Assembly: GCA_016841945.1 (NCBI GenBank)
Contig: JAENYC010000001.1
Coordinates: 218,274 to 282,273 of the forward strand
Length of the DNA: 64,000 nucleotides
Direction: 5' to 3'
DNA from: Haloplasma contractile
Lineage (GTDB): Bacteria > Bacillota_I > Bacilli_A > Haloplasmatales > Haloplasmataceae
Made by a program: the position numbers and the translations under genes. Under the pieces are notes generated by a model. It was not told the DNA's origin and searched no databases. It worked only from the letters and a program-made list of their open reading frames with translations. Numbering within the stretch: position 1 is the stretch's first letter; each line of letters starts with the position of its first letter. Shown piece after piece: positions 35,876-45,006 of the stretch.

Positions 35876-36739
35876 TTAAGCATGTGATAATGTAGGAAAC
35901 ATCAGTTTTTTATTTTCAATATGTTTTAAATCTTCTCCTAAGATAAATAATGTACAATCTTCTTGATATAGTTCTTCAATGTTATAACCACTAGCATCAT
36001 ACGGCGTAAATCCAAGCTTGACTTTTCTTATTTGATGACCAAATGAGTTTATGACAGTTTCCAAGTTTACTTTATGGTCTGCAAATATTTGTAAAATATT
36101 AAGACTATCTTTTTTAACTTCTGCAATTATATAGGCGTCTTCTTCTGCTAAATAATAAACTAAATCACTTCCCATCGTCCAAAAAGAAACCAATCCAATA
36201 TTATCCATATGAAATCTATCATTACATACACTATTTTTAATAGCATTATAAAATAATCGCCAATTTTTCTTTTTATAGGTATCAATCTTTCTAACTTTTT
36301 TTATATTTTGATTAGGATAAATCATTTTTTTATATTGATATTCTTTACTAATAGTAAAACCAAATTTAAGATAAAAATTAATTACATCGTCACCTCCAAA
36401 CAAATATATTCCATCAACTTTATCCTTATATTCATCGATTACCTTATTCATAAGATAACGACTCAATCCTTGACCACGATAATCCTTATCTGTCATAACT
36501 GTACCAATTTGAATATAATGTTTCAGCACACCATCCATAATAAAATCCATTATATTTACAGATACATTTGCAACAACTTTTTCATTATCTATCAATGAAT
36601 ATGGAATATATTTATCTTTCCAAAAACCATTTTCATACCAACTAACAAAATTAAAATCAAATATTTTTTCTGTTAATTCATTAAAACTTTTACGCAGTTT
36701 ATTATTATTCTTATAATCATTCACAAACGTATAATTCAT
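35876..36739 (-). CDS. GNAT family N-acetyltransferase
   Basis: 287 residues. N-terminal GNAT fold with the acetyl-CoA loop MTDKDYRGQGLSRYLMNKVI near residues 83-103 and FGGDDVINFYLKFGF; the C-terminal half (ICNDRFHMDNIG..LGFTPYD) looks like a second, degenerate domain, giving an Eis-like or two-domain layout. Acetyl acceptor unknown. Stands alone. Confidence 0.8.
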   Translation of the reverse strand: MNYTFVNDYKNNNKLRKSFNELTEKIFDFNFVSWYENGFWKDKYIPYSLIDNEKVVANVSVNIMDFIMDGVLKHYIQIGTVMTDKDYRGQGLSRYLMNKVIDEYKDKVDGIYLFGGDDVINFYLKFGFTISKEYQYKKMIYPNQNIKKVRKIDTYKKKNWRLFYNAIKNSVCNDRFHMDNIGLVSFWTMGSDLVYYLAEEDAYIIAEVKKDSLNILQIFADHKVNLETVINSFGHQIRKVKLGFTPYDASGYNIEELYQEDCTLFILGEDLKHIENKKLMFPTLSHA

Positions 36740-36810
36740 TTCTAATCATCACCTTCTGTTACTTGTTCAACTCATTATACCATAAACTGTGTTAAACGGA
36801 ATTAAAAAAA

Positions 36811-36836
36811 AGAAAACTAGAGAAATCTAGTTTTCT
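36811..36836 (-). terminator. Intrinsic terminator after phosphotransferase gene
   Basis: Hairpin AGAAAACTAGA-GAAA-TCTAGTTTTCT followed on the minus strand by eight T. Confidence 0.85.
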
Positions 36837-36855
36837 AATGTCATATTTATGGCTG

Positions 36856-37842
36856 TTATATATTAAAAGGTTTCCCGAATTGCCTCATACTATCTTTCAT
36901 AATTTGTTTCATTTTATTTCGCAAGTTTATCATCCACCCTGGTTCGTACTTCCATGTTTCATAACTTGAGCGCAATAAACGAACATATCTATATAAATTG
37001 GCATATCGCGTAAAGATTGGCATTAATAAGAGCATACTTTCCTCTAAAAGCATTTCCGTTTTATAACCTTTAATCAATATTTCTTTAAATTTATTATATT
37101 GTTTTTCTGATACTACTTGTTTTACACTATCTAATGCACATTCTATATCCATTACATACCAATGATATAATGAATCATCAAAATCAATTGGTGTAAAAAC
37201 ACCAGTTTCTTGAACATAGAAGAGATTATCAGGATCAAAATCATAATGTATTAATCCATAATTATAATCTGTAATGGGTAAATCAGTCAAAACTTTTTCT
37301 AATAGATTAATTTCTACTTTGGCATCATCTTGATTTGGAAACTGATTTAATATATTTTTCATCCATTCTAGTTGTTGTTTATAATTTATTCTCTTAACTG
37401 AAGGCAGATAATTTTGACTTAATTTGTGTAATTGCCCTAAGGATTTACCATAACCAAATACAATTTCTTCAGATAGTTTGAGATCACTTAATTGTTGTCC
37501 TAAAACACGTTTAAACACAACAGCATAGTATACTCCCCATGGTGTTTGAACCTCTTCAAGTAAGTTTCCTTCCTTAGATAAAACAGGCTCTACAACAGAA
37601 TAATGATGATTAGCCAAATATTTTAAGAACTCCAATTCAGCCAAAATTTGATTTTCTAACTTTTCTTCTTTTGGTACAAATCTTAAATAGTAAACTTGCT
37701 CATCCTTTTTAAAAGGATATATTGCGTTTGCTGAAATTCTATAATATTGAAATAATGGTGTGACTTCTGTTATAGTCATCCAGTATGAAACAATCATAGT
37801 AGCTAAATCTTTATTATCAAATAAATATTTTAATTTTAACAT
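36856..37842 (-). CDS. Aminoglycoside/choline phosphotransferase (APH)-fold kinase
   Basis: 328 residues with a protein-kinase-like fold: catalytic loop LIHYDFDPDNLFYV (HxDxxxxN) near residue 200 and metal site TPIDFDDSLYHW. The N-lobe has the YYLRFVPKEEK strand with a candidate ATP-anchoring lysine. Family members phosphorylate small molecules such as aminoglycosides, homoserine, choline or methylthioribose; the substrate is not evident. A 16-codon ORF sits in its about 150-base leader. Confidence 0.8.
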   Translation of the reverse strand: MLKLKYLFDNKDLATMIVSYWMTITEVTPLFQYYRISANAIYPFKKDEQVYYLRFVPKEEKLENQILAELEFLKYLANHHYSVVEPVLSKEGNLLEEVQTPWGVYYAVVFKRVLGQQLSDLKLSEEIVFGYGKSLGQLHKLSQNYLPSVKRINYKQQLEWMKNILNQFPNQDDAKVEINLLEKVLTDLPITDYNYGLIHYDFDPDNLFYVQETGVFTPIDFDDSLYHWYVMDIECALDSVKQVVSEKQYNKFKEILIKGYKTEMLLEESMLLLMPIFTRYANLYRYVRLLRSSYETWKYEPGWMINLRNKMKQIMKDSMRQFGKPFNI

Positions 37843-37914
37843 TTGTTCTCTCCTATATATAATTTTTGTTTATGTTTAGTTCTTGCGATTAAGGAAACAA
37901 CAAATAAAATTATT

Positions 37915-37965
37915 CTATGACGTTATTCCCTTATATTGTCCTACTATCATATCTCGGCGTTTCAT
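37915..37965 (-). CDS. Possible 16-aa leader ORF upstream of phosphotransferase gene
   Basis: ATG 37965 behind AAAGGATGTGATTGGC encodes MKRRDMIVGQYKGITS and stops 70 bases before the phosphotransferase ATG. An extended -10 element TGGTATAAT (37996-38004) lies upstream. No terminator hairpin was found between, so any role in regulation is open. Confidence 0.35.
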   Translation of the reverse strand: MKRRDMIVGQYKGITS

Positions 37966-38025
37966 GCCAATCACATCCTTTCATTTACAACAAATATTAT
38001 ACCATAAGTCTTGCATATAAAAAAA

Positions 38026-38047
38026 CCTGTAGAATATCACCTACAGG
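38026..38047 (-). terminator. Intrinsic terminator
   Basis: Hairpin CCTGTAG/CTACAGG with TTTTTTT on the minus strand, about 115 bases downstream of the small membrane-protein gene at 38162. Confidence 0.75.
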
Positions 38048-38161
38048 ATAAATAAAAAAAGTTTTTTTAATTCCTATCTTCTAATATAAAAACAGTAACC
38101 TTCAATAACATAATAATATCACTCAATATTTCATTTCACAGTTAACATATTCTAATATCTC

Positions 38162-38461
38162 TCACATATTTAAAAACTCAAACGTAACACCTATAAATAA
38201 TACCAGTAATATATAGATAAACAAACCCAAATATAGAATGCTATTAATAATTGCTCCAATAAGTGGAAAGATTTTATCTTTAGGACGATCGTTTTTCCAT
38301 AAAATATAAATAGGTATTCCTACAAACGGAACAAAGGTTGAAATAATTAAGATAATAATGTTTAATATAATTAATGATTTCTTATCAATATTGTGTTGAT
38401 TATCTTTTTTACTTTTATACATATTCTTATATACCGCTATCCCTGATTTATTATCTTCCAT
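38162..38461 (-). CDS. Small two-helix-pair membrane protein, unrecognised
   Basis: 99 residues: charged N-terminus of about 30 residues (YKSKKDNQHNIDKKS), a hydrophobic helix, KNDRPKDK loop, and one or two more helices. The layout LNIIILIISTFVPFVGIPIYILWKNDRPK resembles small membrane proteins of the DUF4190/YrhC kind but no family is certain. ATG 38461 behind AGGAGGAAATT. Confidence 0.55.
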   Translation of the reverse strand: MEDNKSGIAVYKNMYKSKKDNQHNIDKKSLIILNIIILIISTFVPFVGIPIYILWKNDRPKDKIFPLIGAIINSILYLGLFIYILLVLFIGVTFEFLNM

Positions 38462-38617
38462 AATTTCCTCCTATACATTAAGATATAATGTATAATATTA
38501 TAAGTAAATTTTACCATATTGTCATATAATTCACAAATATATGTCCAATAAGGTATCATTTATAGAAAAATAAAAAGCACTAATATTTCTATTTCTATAG
38601 TACTTTTTATCTGTATA

Positions 38618-39559
38618 TTATTTTATGGGAAGATAGAATTCAAGGTTATTGTAATAATCATTACCAACATCATCAAATCGACATATGTACTCTTCTAACC
38701 ATTGAGACTCACGTTGTTCATACTTACTATTCTTCACCCACTCAATCAATTGTTGCCATCTCTTTGGAATCATATCAGTGCCTGATGAAAAAGAAAATGA
38801 AACGGTAGCATATAGTCCACCTTTAACATTTTTAGTTTTCATATTGGTTTTGCTTAATGTACCTGAAGGAAGTTTTAACCACATCTCATAACCATAAGTT
38901 TCTTGATCAAAATTATGACTCTTAGGAGATGGATTATCAAATCCAAAAAACCGAAGATCATCGCGTGTATAAAGCTTGTGTTCTCTTACATTATCCATCA
39001 TCTCATCTATTGCTTTACCTTCAGGATTTGTTGTTAAACCAGAATAAGTATATGCAACCAACATATCTGGTAATTTAACAATTTTAACATCATCATCATT
39101 AAGTGCTTGAATATGCTGTCTTAACATTAAAAAAGCCTCCTTGTAATTTGTTTTACTTACGACTTTGTCATGAGTAATAGGTAAGTCATTCATAAATGAA
39201 TCAAATTTATCGAGTCTGTATTCTCTGAATGATTTAAGCAATTTGTGAATATAATCTTTAAGTGTACTTAAATTATTAATATTTCTATCGATTTCTTCTG
39301 TTCTATCTTCAAGTACTTTAATGAGTTTTTTTATATCTGCTTGTTTAAAAATGTCACTTATATCTTTTATTGAAATATTTAGTGAACGTAAAAAGAGAAT
39401 CATTCTAAGATTATTACAATTTTCTTCATTAAAATAACGATAATTATTTTCAAATGGTCTCACAGATGTTAATAAACCCATTTCTTCATAGTATCGTACA
39501 CTTCTATTGGTTGTTCCTAATTGCTTACACAATATACCGATACGTGTTAGTTTTTCCAT
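38618..39559 (-). CDS. MerR family regulator with GyrI-like effector domain
   Basis: 313 residues. N-terminal MerR winged helix: RIGILCKQLGTTNRSVRYYEEMGLL, NYRYFNEENC, LRSLNISIKDISDIF; a coiled-coil linker at about 75-115; a C-terminal half of about 180 residues (GFDNPSPKSHNFDQETYGYEMWLKL in part: YGYEMWL) like the GyrI/AraC effector-binding domain that binds hydrophobic drugs in BmrR-type proteins. Its own promoter has the MerR-type 19-base spacer, so it is probably autoregulated. Confidence 0.85.
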   Translation of the reverse strand: MEKLTRIGILCKQLGTTNRSVRYYEEMGLLTSVRPFENNYRYFNEENCNNLRMILFLRSLNISIKDISDIFKQADIKKLIKVLEDRTEEIDRNINNLSTLKDYIHKLLKSFREYRLDKFDSFMNDLPITHDKVVSKTNYKEAFLMLRQHIQALNDDDVKIVKLPDMLVAYTYSGLTTNPEGKAIDEMMDNVREHKLYTRDDLRFFGFDNPSPKSHNFDQETYGYEMWLKLPSGTLSKTNMKTKNVKGGLYATVSFSFSSGTDMIPKRWQQLIEWVKNSKYEQRESQWLEEYICRFDDVGNDYYNNLEFYLPIK

Positions 39560-39590
39560 ACCTCATCACTCCTTTAAACCGTACTAATAT

Positions 39591-39621
39591 AGAGTAGCAC
39601 TTAACGTCGCGTAAAGGTCAA
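39591..39621 (-). promoter_or_regulatory. MerR-type promoter/operator with 19-base spacer
   Basis: TTGACC, 19-base spacer, TACTCT on the minus strand, with a near-palindrome CTTTACG-CGA-CGTTAAG inside the spacer. This overlong spacer is the classic target of MerR activators. It lies about 30 bases upstream of the MerR gene. Confidence 0.7.
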
Positions 39622-39719
39622 GTAAGAAAAGAAATTTTATAGTAAGTCTTTAATACCGTAAGTAAATATATCGCATATCATAATATTGAGATTATGATAG
39701 GAAGGAAGAATGTATCATT

Positions 39720-40268
39720 ATGTATAATTATTTTAATTCATATCAAAACCATAACCCTATATATTCCTCAAACAATATGTATAATGGTTATAGAAAGTAT
39801 CCAAACCCTTACTGGGTAAACTACCCCATAAATCATTCAAACTATTGGAGACAATTAATCGAATTAAAAGATTATGGACCAAAACCATTTGTGATAAACA
39901 TTGAAGAAGCTACTAAACGAAATAATAATTTCCGTACTGCTTTATGGACGGGTAATCATTTACAACTAACTTTAATGAGCATTAATGTTTTAGAAGACAT
40001 TGGTTTAGAAATACATCCAAATCTCGATCAGTTTATACGGATTGAAGAAGGCCAAGGACTCGTAAAAATGGGAGATAAAAAAGATATGTTAAATTTCCAA
40101 CAACAAGTATACGATGATTATGCCCTTATTATACCCGCAGGAAAATGGCACAATATAATAAATACAGGTAATAAACCTCTTAAACTATACTCAATATACG
40201 CCCCTGTACAACATCCATATGGTACCATTCATAAGACAAAAGCTGAGGCTGAAGCTGCAGAATATTAA
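39720..40268 (+). CDS. Cupin domain protein with Tyr/Asn-rich N-terminus
   Basis: 182 residues. The first about 45 residues are rich in Tyr, Asn and Pro (NYFNSYQNHNPIYSSNNMYN), as in spore-coat or surface-exposed proteins; the rest is a cupin with PFVINIEEATKRNNNFRTAL, LEIHPNLDQFIRIEEGQG, and PAGKWHNIINTG. Metal ligands H, E/Q and H are present. Function unknown; the low-complexity N-terminus together with the ger operon raises the idea of a coat-associated protein (inference). Confidence 0.75.
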   Translation: MYNYFNSYQNHNPIYSSNNMYNGYRKYPNPYWVNYPINHSNYWRQLIELKDYGPKPFVINIEEATKRNNNFRTALWTGNHLQLTLMSINVLEDIGLEIHPNLDQFIRIEEGQGLVKMGDKKDMLNFQQQVYDDYALIIPAGKWHNIINTGNKPLKLYSIYAPVQHPYGTIHKTKAEAEAAEY

Positions 40269-40282
40269 GATAACTAAAATAC

Positions 40283-40320
40283 AGATAACTAGATTAAATA
40301 AAATATTAATCTAGTTATCT
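40283..40320 (+). terminator. Intrinsic terminator, probably shared by convergent genes
   Basis: 15-bp stem AGATAACTAGATTAA/TTAATCTAGTTATCT with a 7-base loop and TTTTTA on the plus strand. Confidence 0.85.
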
Positions 40321-40322
40321 TT

Positions 40323-41075
40323 TTATGACAATTTTTTAAACCATAATAATGTATTACCAGCAGTCTTTATTTTACTAAGTCCTTTACTTATATCCTTCTT
40401 AAGTTTTTCTAATCCATTTTGATAACACTTATCTGAAATCAAATGTAACATAGAATATCCTTTCTTTTCTATTAAATCTAAATAATGTTCATTTATCTCC
40501 ATCTCTATTCCATCGTCAATAATATCTTCTTTAATAAAGTTCAAATTATTATTATTTGCTTCCGTAATGATTTTTTCGATTTCAGGATATCTTTGTTTAT
40601 CCACATCACATGTCTCAGGAAAATAATAAGTTGTAGGACGTAACTCTATTTGTCTATGTGATTGTGTTAATATACAAATTTTGCCATTCAGTTTTAAAAT
40701 ACGATTTAATTCAAAGAACAATTGTGTAAGATTAGAAATATGATGAATCACATCTGTCATATATATTAAATCAAAATATTCTTTATCAAATGGTGTATCC
40801 ATAGCTGAGGCAAGAACATATGTTATCCATCTATTTTTTTCTTTTGCTTTTTCAAGCATCCCTTCTGATTGATCAAGTCCATAGACTTTTGAACATGTTA
40901 ATCTTTGAATAATATTCGTATAGTTACCAGTTCCGCATCCAATATCTAGAATCAATGAGTTTTGATTTAGTTTTACCTGACTTAAAATTGTTTGGATTAC
41001 TTGTACTTCTTCTTCTCTTACATCATCATATACTTTACTAATTTTATTGTAGTTAACTTTCATCATATCACTCAT
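40323..41075 (-). CDS. Class I SAM-dependent methyltransferase
   Basis: 250 residues with motif I LILDIGCGTGNYTNII near residue 40, the acidic end of strand 2 YGLDQSEGMLEKA, and DLIYMTDVIHHI after strand 4, the UbiE/Methyltransf_11 pattern. Small-molecule methyl acceptor likely; not identifiable. Downstream of a cupin gene by 5 bases, so they form an operon. Confidence 0.85.
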   Translation of the reverse strand: MSDMMKVNYNKISKVYDDVREEEVQVIQTILSQVKLNQNSLILDIGCGTGNYTNIIQRLTCSKVYGLDQSEGMLEKAKEKNRWITYVLASAMDTPFDKEYFDLIYMTDVIHHISNLTQLFFELNRILKLNGKICILTQSHRQIELRPTTYYFPETCDVDKQRYPEIEKIITEANNNNLNFIKEDIIDDGIEMEINEHYLDLIEKKGYSMLHLISDKCYQNGLEKLKKDISKGLSKIKTAGNTLLWFKKLS

Positions 41076-41080
41076 AATAT

Positions 41081-41425
41081 CTATTTATGACCTTCTTCTG
41101 GTACAATACATATAAATTTAAAAGTGCATTTACCAACATTTCTAAACTGATGTAATGTATTTCCTGGTACATAAGCAAAAGATCCTTTTTTCACATGTTT
41201 GATGACACCATCAATCATCAGTTCTCCTTCACCTTCTAACATATAATTAATATGTGGCCAAGAATGCTGATGTTTAGGTGTATAACCAAACTCAGTAACT
41301 TCTACAACACGCATTACATAACCTTCCCAACCTTCTTGTGGTGATACTAACTCTTTCATTGCTGCATGATAGGCATCAGGGTGGGTAATTTGTTTGGCTT
41401 CAATTTTAGGCTCATATCCAATCAT
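41081..41425 (-). CDS. Single-domain cupin protein
   Basis: 114 residues with both cupin motifs: PKHQHSWPHINYMLEGEGELM (HxHx..E; first part QHSWPHINYMLEGEG) and VKKGSFAYVPGNTLHQFRN. The histidine/glutamate metal ligands are intact. ATG 41425 behind AGGAGGAGATATA. Operon with the methyltransferase; a small-molecule binding or modifying pair is suggested but not defined. Confidence 0.82.
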   Translation of the reverse strand: MIGYEPKIEAKQITHPDAYHAAMKELVSPQEGWEGYVMRVVEVTEFGYTPKHQHSWPHINYMLEGEGELMIDGVIKHVKKGSFAYVPGNTLHQFRNVGKCTFKFICIVPEEGHK

Positions 41426-41500
41426 TATATCTCCTCCTTGTATGTTAATTATACCATAAAATTAACAATATTATGGATATAATTTACACCTAACATTGTA

Positions 41501-41532
41501 AAAACACTCAATTTACGGCATTGAGTGTTTTT
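41501..41532 (-). terminator. Intrinsic terminator of the Opp operon region
   Basis: Hairpin AAAACACTCAAT/ATTGAGTGTTTT with a 7-base loop, just downstream of the stop at 41545 on the minus strand. Confidence 0.8.
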
Positions 41533-41544
41533 AATTAATAAATC

Positions 41545-41925
41545 CTATAATGTTAAATATTTATATAATTTTAAGCTATTATACACACTAGTGATAAGCG
41601 AAACAATGGTTACACTTATTGTTGTATATCTTACTAGGTTAACATTAAAATCAAATAAACACCAAGTACTAATGAGTTTATATAATAAAATTGGTATGTA
41701 TAAAGCAAGTAATATATAAGATATCATATAAAAATGTTTAATAGATTTATTTTTTCGGATAAAGCATTTTTTACTAATGATAAAAAGTGCTATTCCACCA
41801 TGCATTATGATTAGAAACATTATAAAAAATCGTTTGGGTGCCAATTGCAAGAGTGTAATAAATGTAAAAGTTACAATTTGTGCTATTAAAAACAATATAT
41901 AACTGTACGATACTGATTTTTCCAT
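41545..41925 (-). CDS. Four-helix membrane protein at the end of the Opp operon, unrecognised
   Basis: 126 residues, four hydrophobic helices, a short basic loop CFIRKNKSIKHF in the middle. Starts 7 bases after oppF ends and precedes the operon terminator, so it is likely co-transcribed. Ribosome binding site is weak. No family recognised. Confidence 0.5.
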   Translation of the reverse strand: MEKSVSYSYILFLIAQIVTFTFITLLQLAPKRFFIMFLIIMHGGIALFIISKKCFIRKNKSIKHFYMISYILLALYIPILLYKLISTWCLFDFNVNLVRYTTISVTIVSLITSVYNSLKLYKYLTL

Positions 41926-41931
41926 TATCTT

Positions 41932-42978
41932 TTAACTATCTTCTTCCATATTGACTTTATTTTTATAATCTTTAGGTAATTCAATTTCTGGGAAACCGTT
42001 AACATGGTGACACGCTACAACGTGTGCTTTTTCAACCTCGATGTTTTCTGGTGGAATTGTTTTACAACCTTCCATGGCATATGGACAACGTTGCCAAAAA
42101 CGACATCCTTTAGGTGGATTAATCGGACTTGGAATATCACCTTTTAAAATCACTTGTTTACGGTCTTTTCTAATTGTTGTATCTAATACCGCTGCTAACA
42201 AAGCATGAGTATAAGGATGTAAAGGATTTTTAAAGATTGTTTCGCTATTTCCAGATTCCATGATTTTACCTAAATACATGACAATCATACTATCGCAGAC
42301 GTTTTTTACAACTGCCAAATTATGGGATATGAATACATAAGATAATTTCATTTGTTTTTGAATATCAGTAAGGAGATTTAATATTTGTGCATGTACTGAT
42401 ACATCTAGTGCTGATACAGGCTCGTCGCAAACTAAGAATTCAGGGTTTAAAATAATAGAACGAGCTATTCCTAAACGTTGTCGCTGACCACCTGAAAAAT
42501 CAGAAGGATATCGATATAAATCATTAGGTGATAAGCCAACAAGTTTAAGGAGTTCAACAACTCTTTCTTTCATAGTCTCTTCATCATCTTCACCTCTAAT
42601 AAACATCGGTTCAGAGATAATTTGATAAACATTAAAGCGAGGATTTAATGATGAAAACGGGTCTTGAAAGATCATTTGCATATGACGACGTGTTTTCTTA
42701 AAATCATCTCTTTTTATTTTATAAAGATTTTTACCATTAAATATCACTTCCCCAGAAGTCGGTTTAACCATTCCAATCATAGCGTTTGCTAGTGTTGTTT
42801 TACCACATCCACTTTCTCCTACAATACCAAAGGTTTCACCTCTTTTAATTTTGAGTGAAACATCCGTGACCGCTTGTATGATGCCTTTTTTAAGAAAGGG
42901 AAGTCCTCCTTTAACAGGGAAATTAACAGAGACATTACGCATAGTTAAAATGGGGTCTTGATTTCTGTCTTTGCTCAT
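41932..42978 (-). CDS. oppF: Oligopeptide ABC transporter ATP-binding protein OppF-like
   Basis: 348 residues. Walker A GESGCGKTTLA, signature LSGGQ variant FSGGQRQRLGIARSI, Walker B FLVCDEPVSALDVS, H-loop VFISHNLAVV; C-terminal oligo/dipeptide domain with the CRFWQRCPYAMEGC cysteine cluster, expected in OppD/F and possibly binding an iron-sulfur cluster. Last ABC gene of the operon; overlaps oppD by 4 bases. Confidence 0.95.
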   Translation of the reverse strand: MSKDRNQDPILTMRNVSVNFPVKGGLPFLKKGIIQAVTDVSLKIKRGETFGIVGESGCGKTTLANAMIGMVKPTSGEVIFNGKNLYKIKRDDFKKTRRHMQMIFQDPFSSLNPRFNVYQIISEPMFIRGEDDEETMKERVVELLKLVGLSPNDLYRYPSDFSGGQRQRLGIARSIILNPEFLVCDEPVSALDVSVHAQILNLLTDIQKQMKLSYVFISHNLAVVKNVCDSMIVMYLGKIMESGNSETIFKNPLHPYTHALLAAVLDTTIRKDRKQVILKGDIPSPINPPKGCRFWQRCPYAMEGCKTIPPENIEVEKAHVVACHHVNGFPEIELPKDYKNKVNMEEDS

Positions 42979-43967
42979 GCTTTCCCCTCCTTTTTCATGT
43001 CTTTAAGCGGATGATGACACCGTACCTCATGATTCTTACCGACAGATATTAAGGGTGGCATCGCTTTTTTACACTGTTTTGTAGCATGCTGACAACGAGG
43101 ATGAAAATAACAGCCGTTAGGTTTTTTCATAGGATGTGGAACCGTACCAGGTATTTGTGAGAACTCTTTTTCAGTATCTGATAATTTTGGTACAGAAGCT
43201 ATTAATCCTCTTGTGTATGGATGATATGGTTCATGAAATATATCTTCAACAGACGCCTTTTCTACAATTTTTCCAGAATACATGACATAAACTATGTCAG
43301 CTATATTTGATACAACACTTAAATCATGGGTTATTAAAAGTAAGGACATATCATGTTTTTTTTGCATGTTTCGTAATACATTTAAAACTTGCGCTTGAAT
43401 GGTAACATCTAAAGCAGTCGTTGGTTCATCAGCTATAATTAGTTTAGGTAAACAGGCAAATGCCATGGCTAACAATACTCTCTGGCGCATCCCACCACTT
43501 AACTCGTGTGGGAAATTTTTTGCTCGTGAACGGGGTTCTGGCATACCAACCAGTTTAAGTGCTTCAATCGTATATTCACGGGCTTCTTTTTTACTAACTC
43601 CTTTATGTCTTATATACATTTCATCTATTTGTTTTCCACAGGTCATGACAGGATTAAGTGACGTCATAGCGTCTTGAAAAATCATTGACATTTCTTTTCC
43701 TCGTATATCCTGCATTTGTTTATGAGTGTAATTTTTAATATCTTTTCCATTAAACTCTAGTGTGTCAAGACGAGTAATCGCTGGTGGTGATTCAATTAAT
43801 CTCATCACTGATTGCGATGTTACACTTTTCCCGCATCCAGATTCGCCAACTAAAGCCACACTTTCACCTTGATGTATATCAAGGTCCACACCTTCGACAG
43901 CACGTATAATACCGCCATGACTAGGAAAGATTACTTTAAGGTTTCTAAGTTTCAATACCTGTTCCAT
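42975..43967 (-). CDS. oppD: Oligopeptide ABC transporter ATP-binding protein OppD-like
   Basis: 330 residues. Walker A GESGCGKSVTSQ, signature LSGGMRQRVLLAMA, Walker B LIIADEPTTALDVT, H-loop LLITHDLSVV, and the C-terminal cysteine set CYFHPRCQHATKQC. Forms a heterodimer with OppF to power peptide uptake. Overlaps oppC by 23 bases, which is a longer coupling overlap than the 4 bases seen elsewhere in this operon. Confidence 0.95.
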   Translation of the reverse strand: MEQVLKLRNLKVIFPSHGGIIRAVEGVDLDIHQGESVALVGESGCGKSVTSQSVMRLIESPPAITRLDTLEFNGKDIKNYTHKQMQDIRGKEMSMIFQDAMTSLNPVMTCGKQIDEMYIRHKGVSKKEAREYTIEALKLVGMPEPRSRAKNFPHELSGGMRQRVLLAMAFACLPKLIIADEPTTALDVTIQAQVLNVLRNMQKKHDMSLLLITHDLSVVSNIADIVYVMYSGKIVEKASVEDIFHEPYHPYTRGLIASVPKLSDTEKEFSQIPGTVPHPMKKPNGCYFHPRCQHATKQCKKAMPPLISVGKNHEVRCHHPLKDMKKEGKA

Positions 43968-45006
43968 CAGTTTCCTCCTTACCTTTCCGCTTAGACTCAG
44001 TAGCCGCTGTGATACCTATCTTTTGGTTATCATCCATAGAGTTAAAGACATCTTCTACATAAGCGCTGTTCAAATTTTTGAAGATTTTATACACACCGCT
44101 TGATTGTTTCATTCGTGGATTCAAGATTTCTTCCATGACAATACCAATGCGCATAAAGCTAAATACCGCTAGGAAAATCCCGACACCTGGTGCGATAATC
44201 CACCACCACGCGCCAAACAATAATGCACCTCCGCCTTGAGCATCAGCAAGCATTTTACCCCAGCTAATAGCAGTTGGATCACCTAATCCTAAAAAACTCA
44301 GTCCTGCTTCTGCAACCATAATCCCAGCACTACTAAGCGCTGTACTCATAATTAACAAGTGTGATGTTCCTGGTAAGATATGTCGAATCATAATGTGCCA
44401 TCGACTTGCCCCTGCAAGTTCAGCTGCTTTTACGTAGTTACTATTTTTAAGCACTAAAACGAGCGAACGAATAGTTCTTGATAGACCTGTCCAGCCAAGG
44501 GCTACAAAAATAAGAATAATAATCCAATAATCCCGTCCGAAAACGTTAGTTAAAACGATGACTAAAGGGAGTGTAGGAATAACGAGCATGATATCAACAA
44601 TTCTCATTATTAAGCTATCAACAGCACCTCCAATGTATCCAGCCATAACACCAAGAATTGATCCCACAAGTGCGATACATATTCCTGAAGTGACCCCTAC
44701 AATTAACGAGATTCTAGTTCCGTAAATCAACATACTAAAAATATCCTGACCAGTGTTAAGTGTTGTACCAAGTAAATGCGTTGTACTTGGTGGTAAGCCC
44801 TTTAATGTACGGTCAGATACATCATAAGGATCAAAAGGAGCAATCCATGGTGCAAATATAGCAATCAACACAAGCAACGTAACAACAGTTAAACCTATTT
44901 TTCCTTGCTTATGTGACCAAATGCGTTTTAAGAATAATCCTATATTTTTTAACCGTTTCAAAATCTCTTGCAAAATACGATGTTTAATTGATAATTTATT
45001 TTTCAT
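43945..45006 (-). CDS. oppC: Oligopeptide ABC transporter permease OppC-like
   Basis: 353 residues with six membrane helices. OppC N-terminal domain (GLTVVTLLVLIAIFAPWIAP in part: LIAIFAPWIAPFDPY) and EAA loop AAELAGASRWHIMIRHILPG. Beyond the last helix a C-terminal cytoplasmic tail of about 60 residues (FKNLNSAYVEDVFNSMDDNQ) is longer than usual for OppC; its role is unknown. Confidence 0.93.
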   Translation of the reverse strand: MKNKLSIKHRILQEILKRLKNIGLFLKRIWSHKQGKIGLTVVTLLVLIAIFAPWIAPFDPYDVSDRTLKGLPPSTTHLLGTTLNTGQDIFSMLIYGTRISLIVGVTSGICIALVGSILGVMAGYIGGAVDSLIMRIVDIMLVIPTLPLVIVLTNVFGRDYWIIILIFVALGWTGLSRTIRSLVLVLKNSNYVKAAELAGASRWHIMIRHILPGTSHLLIMSTALSSAGIMVAEAGLSFLGLGDPTAISWGKMLADAQGGGALLFGAWWWIIAPGVGIFLAVFSFMRIGIVMEEILNPRMKQSSGVYKIFKNLNSAYVEDVFNSMDDNQKIGITAATESKRKGKEETDGTGIET

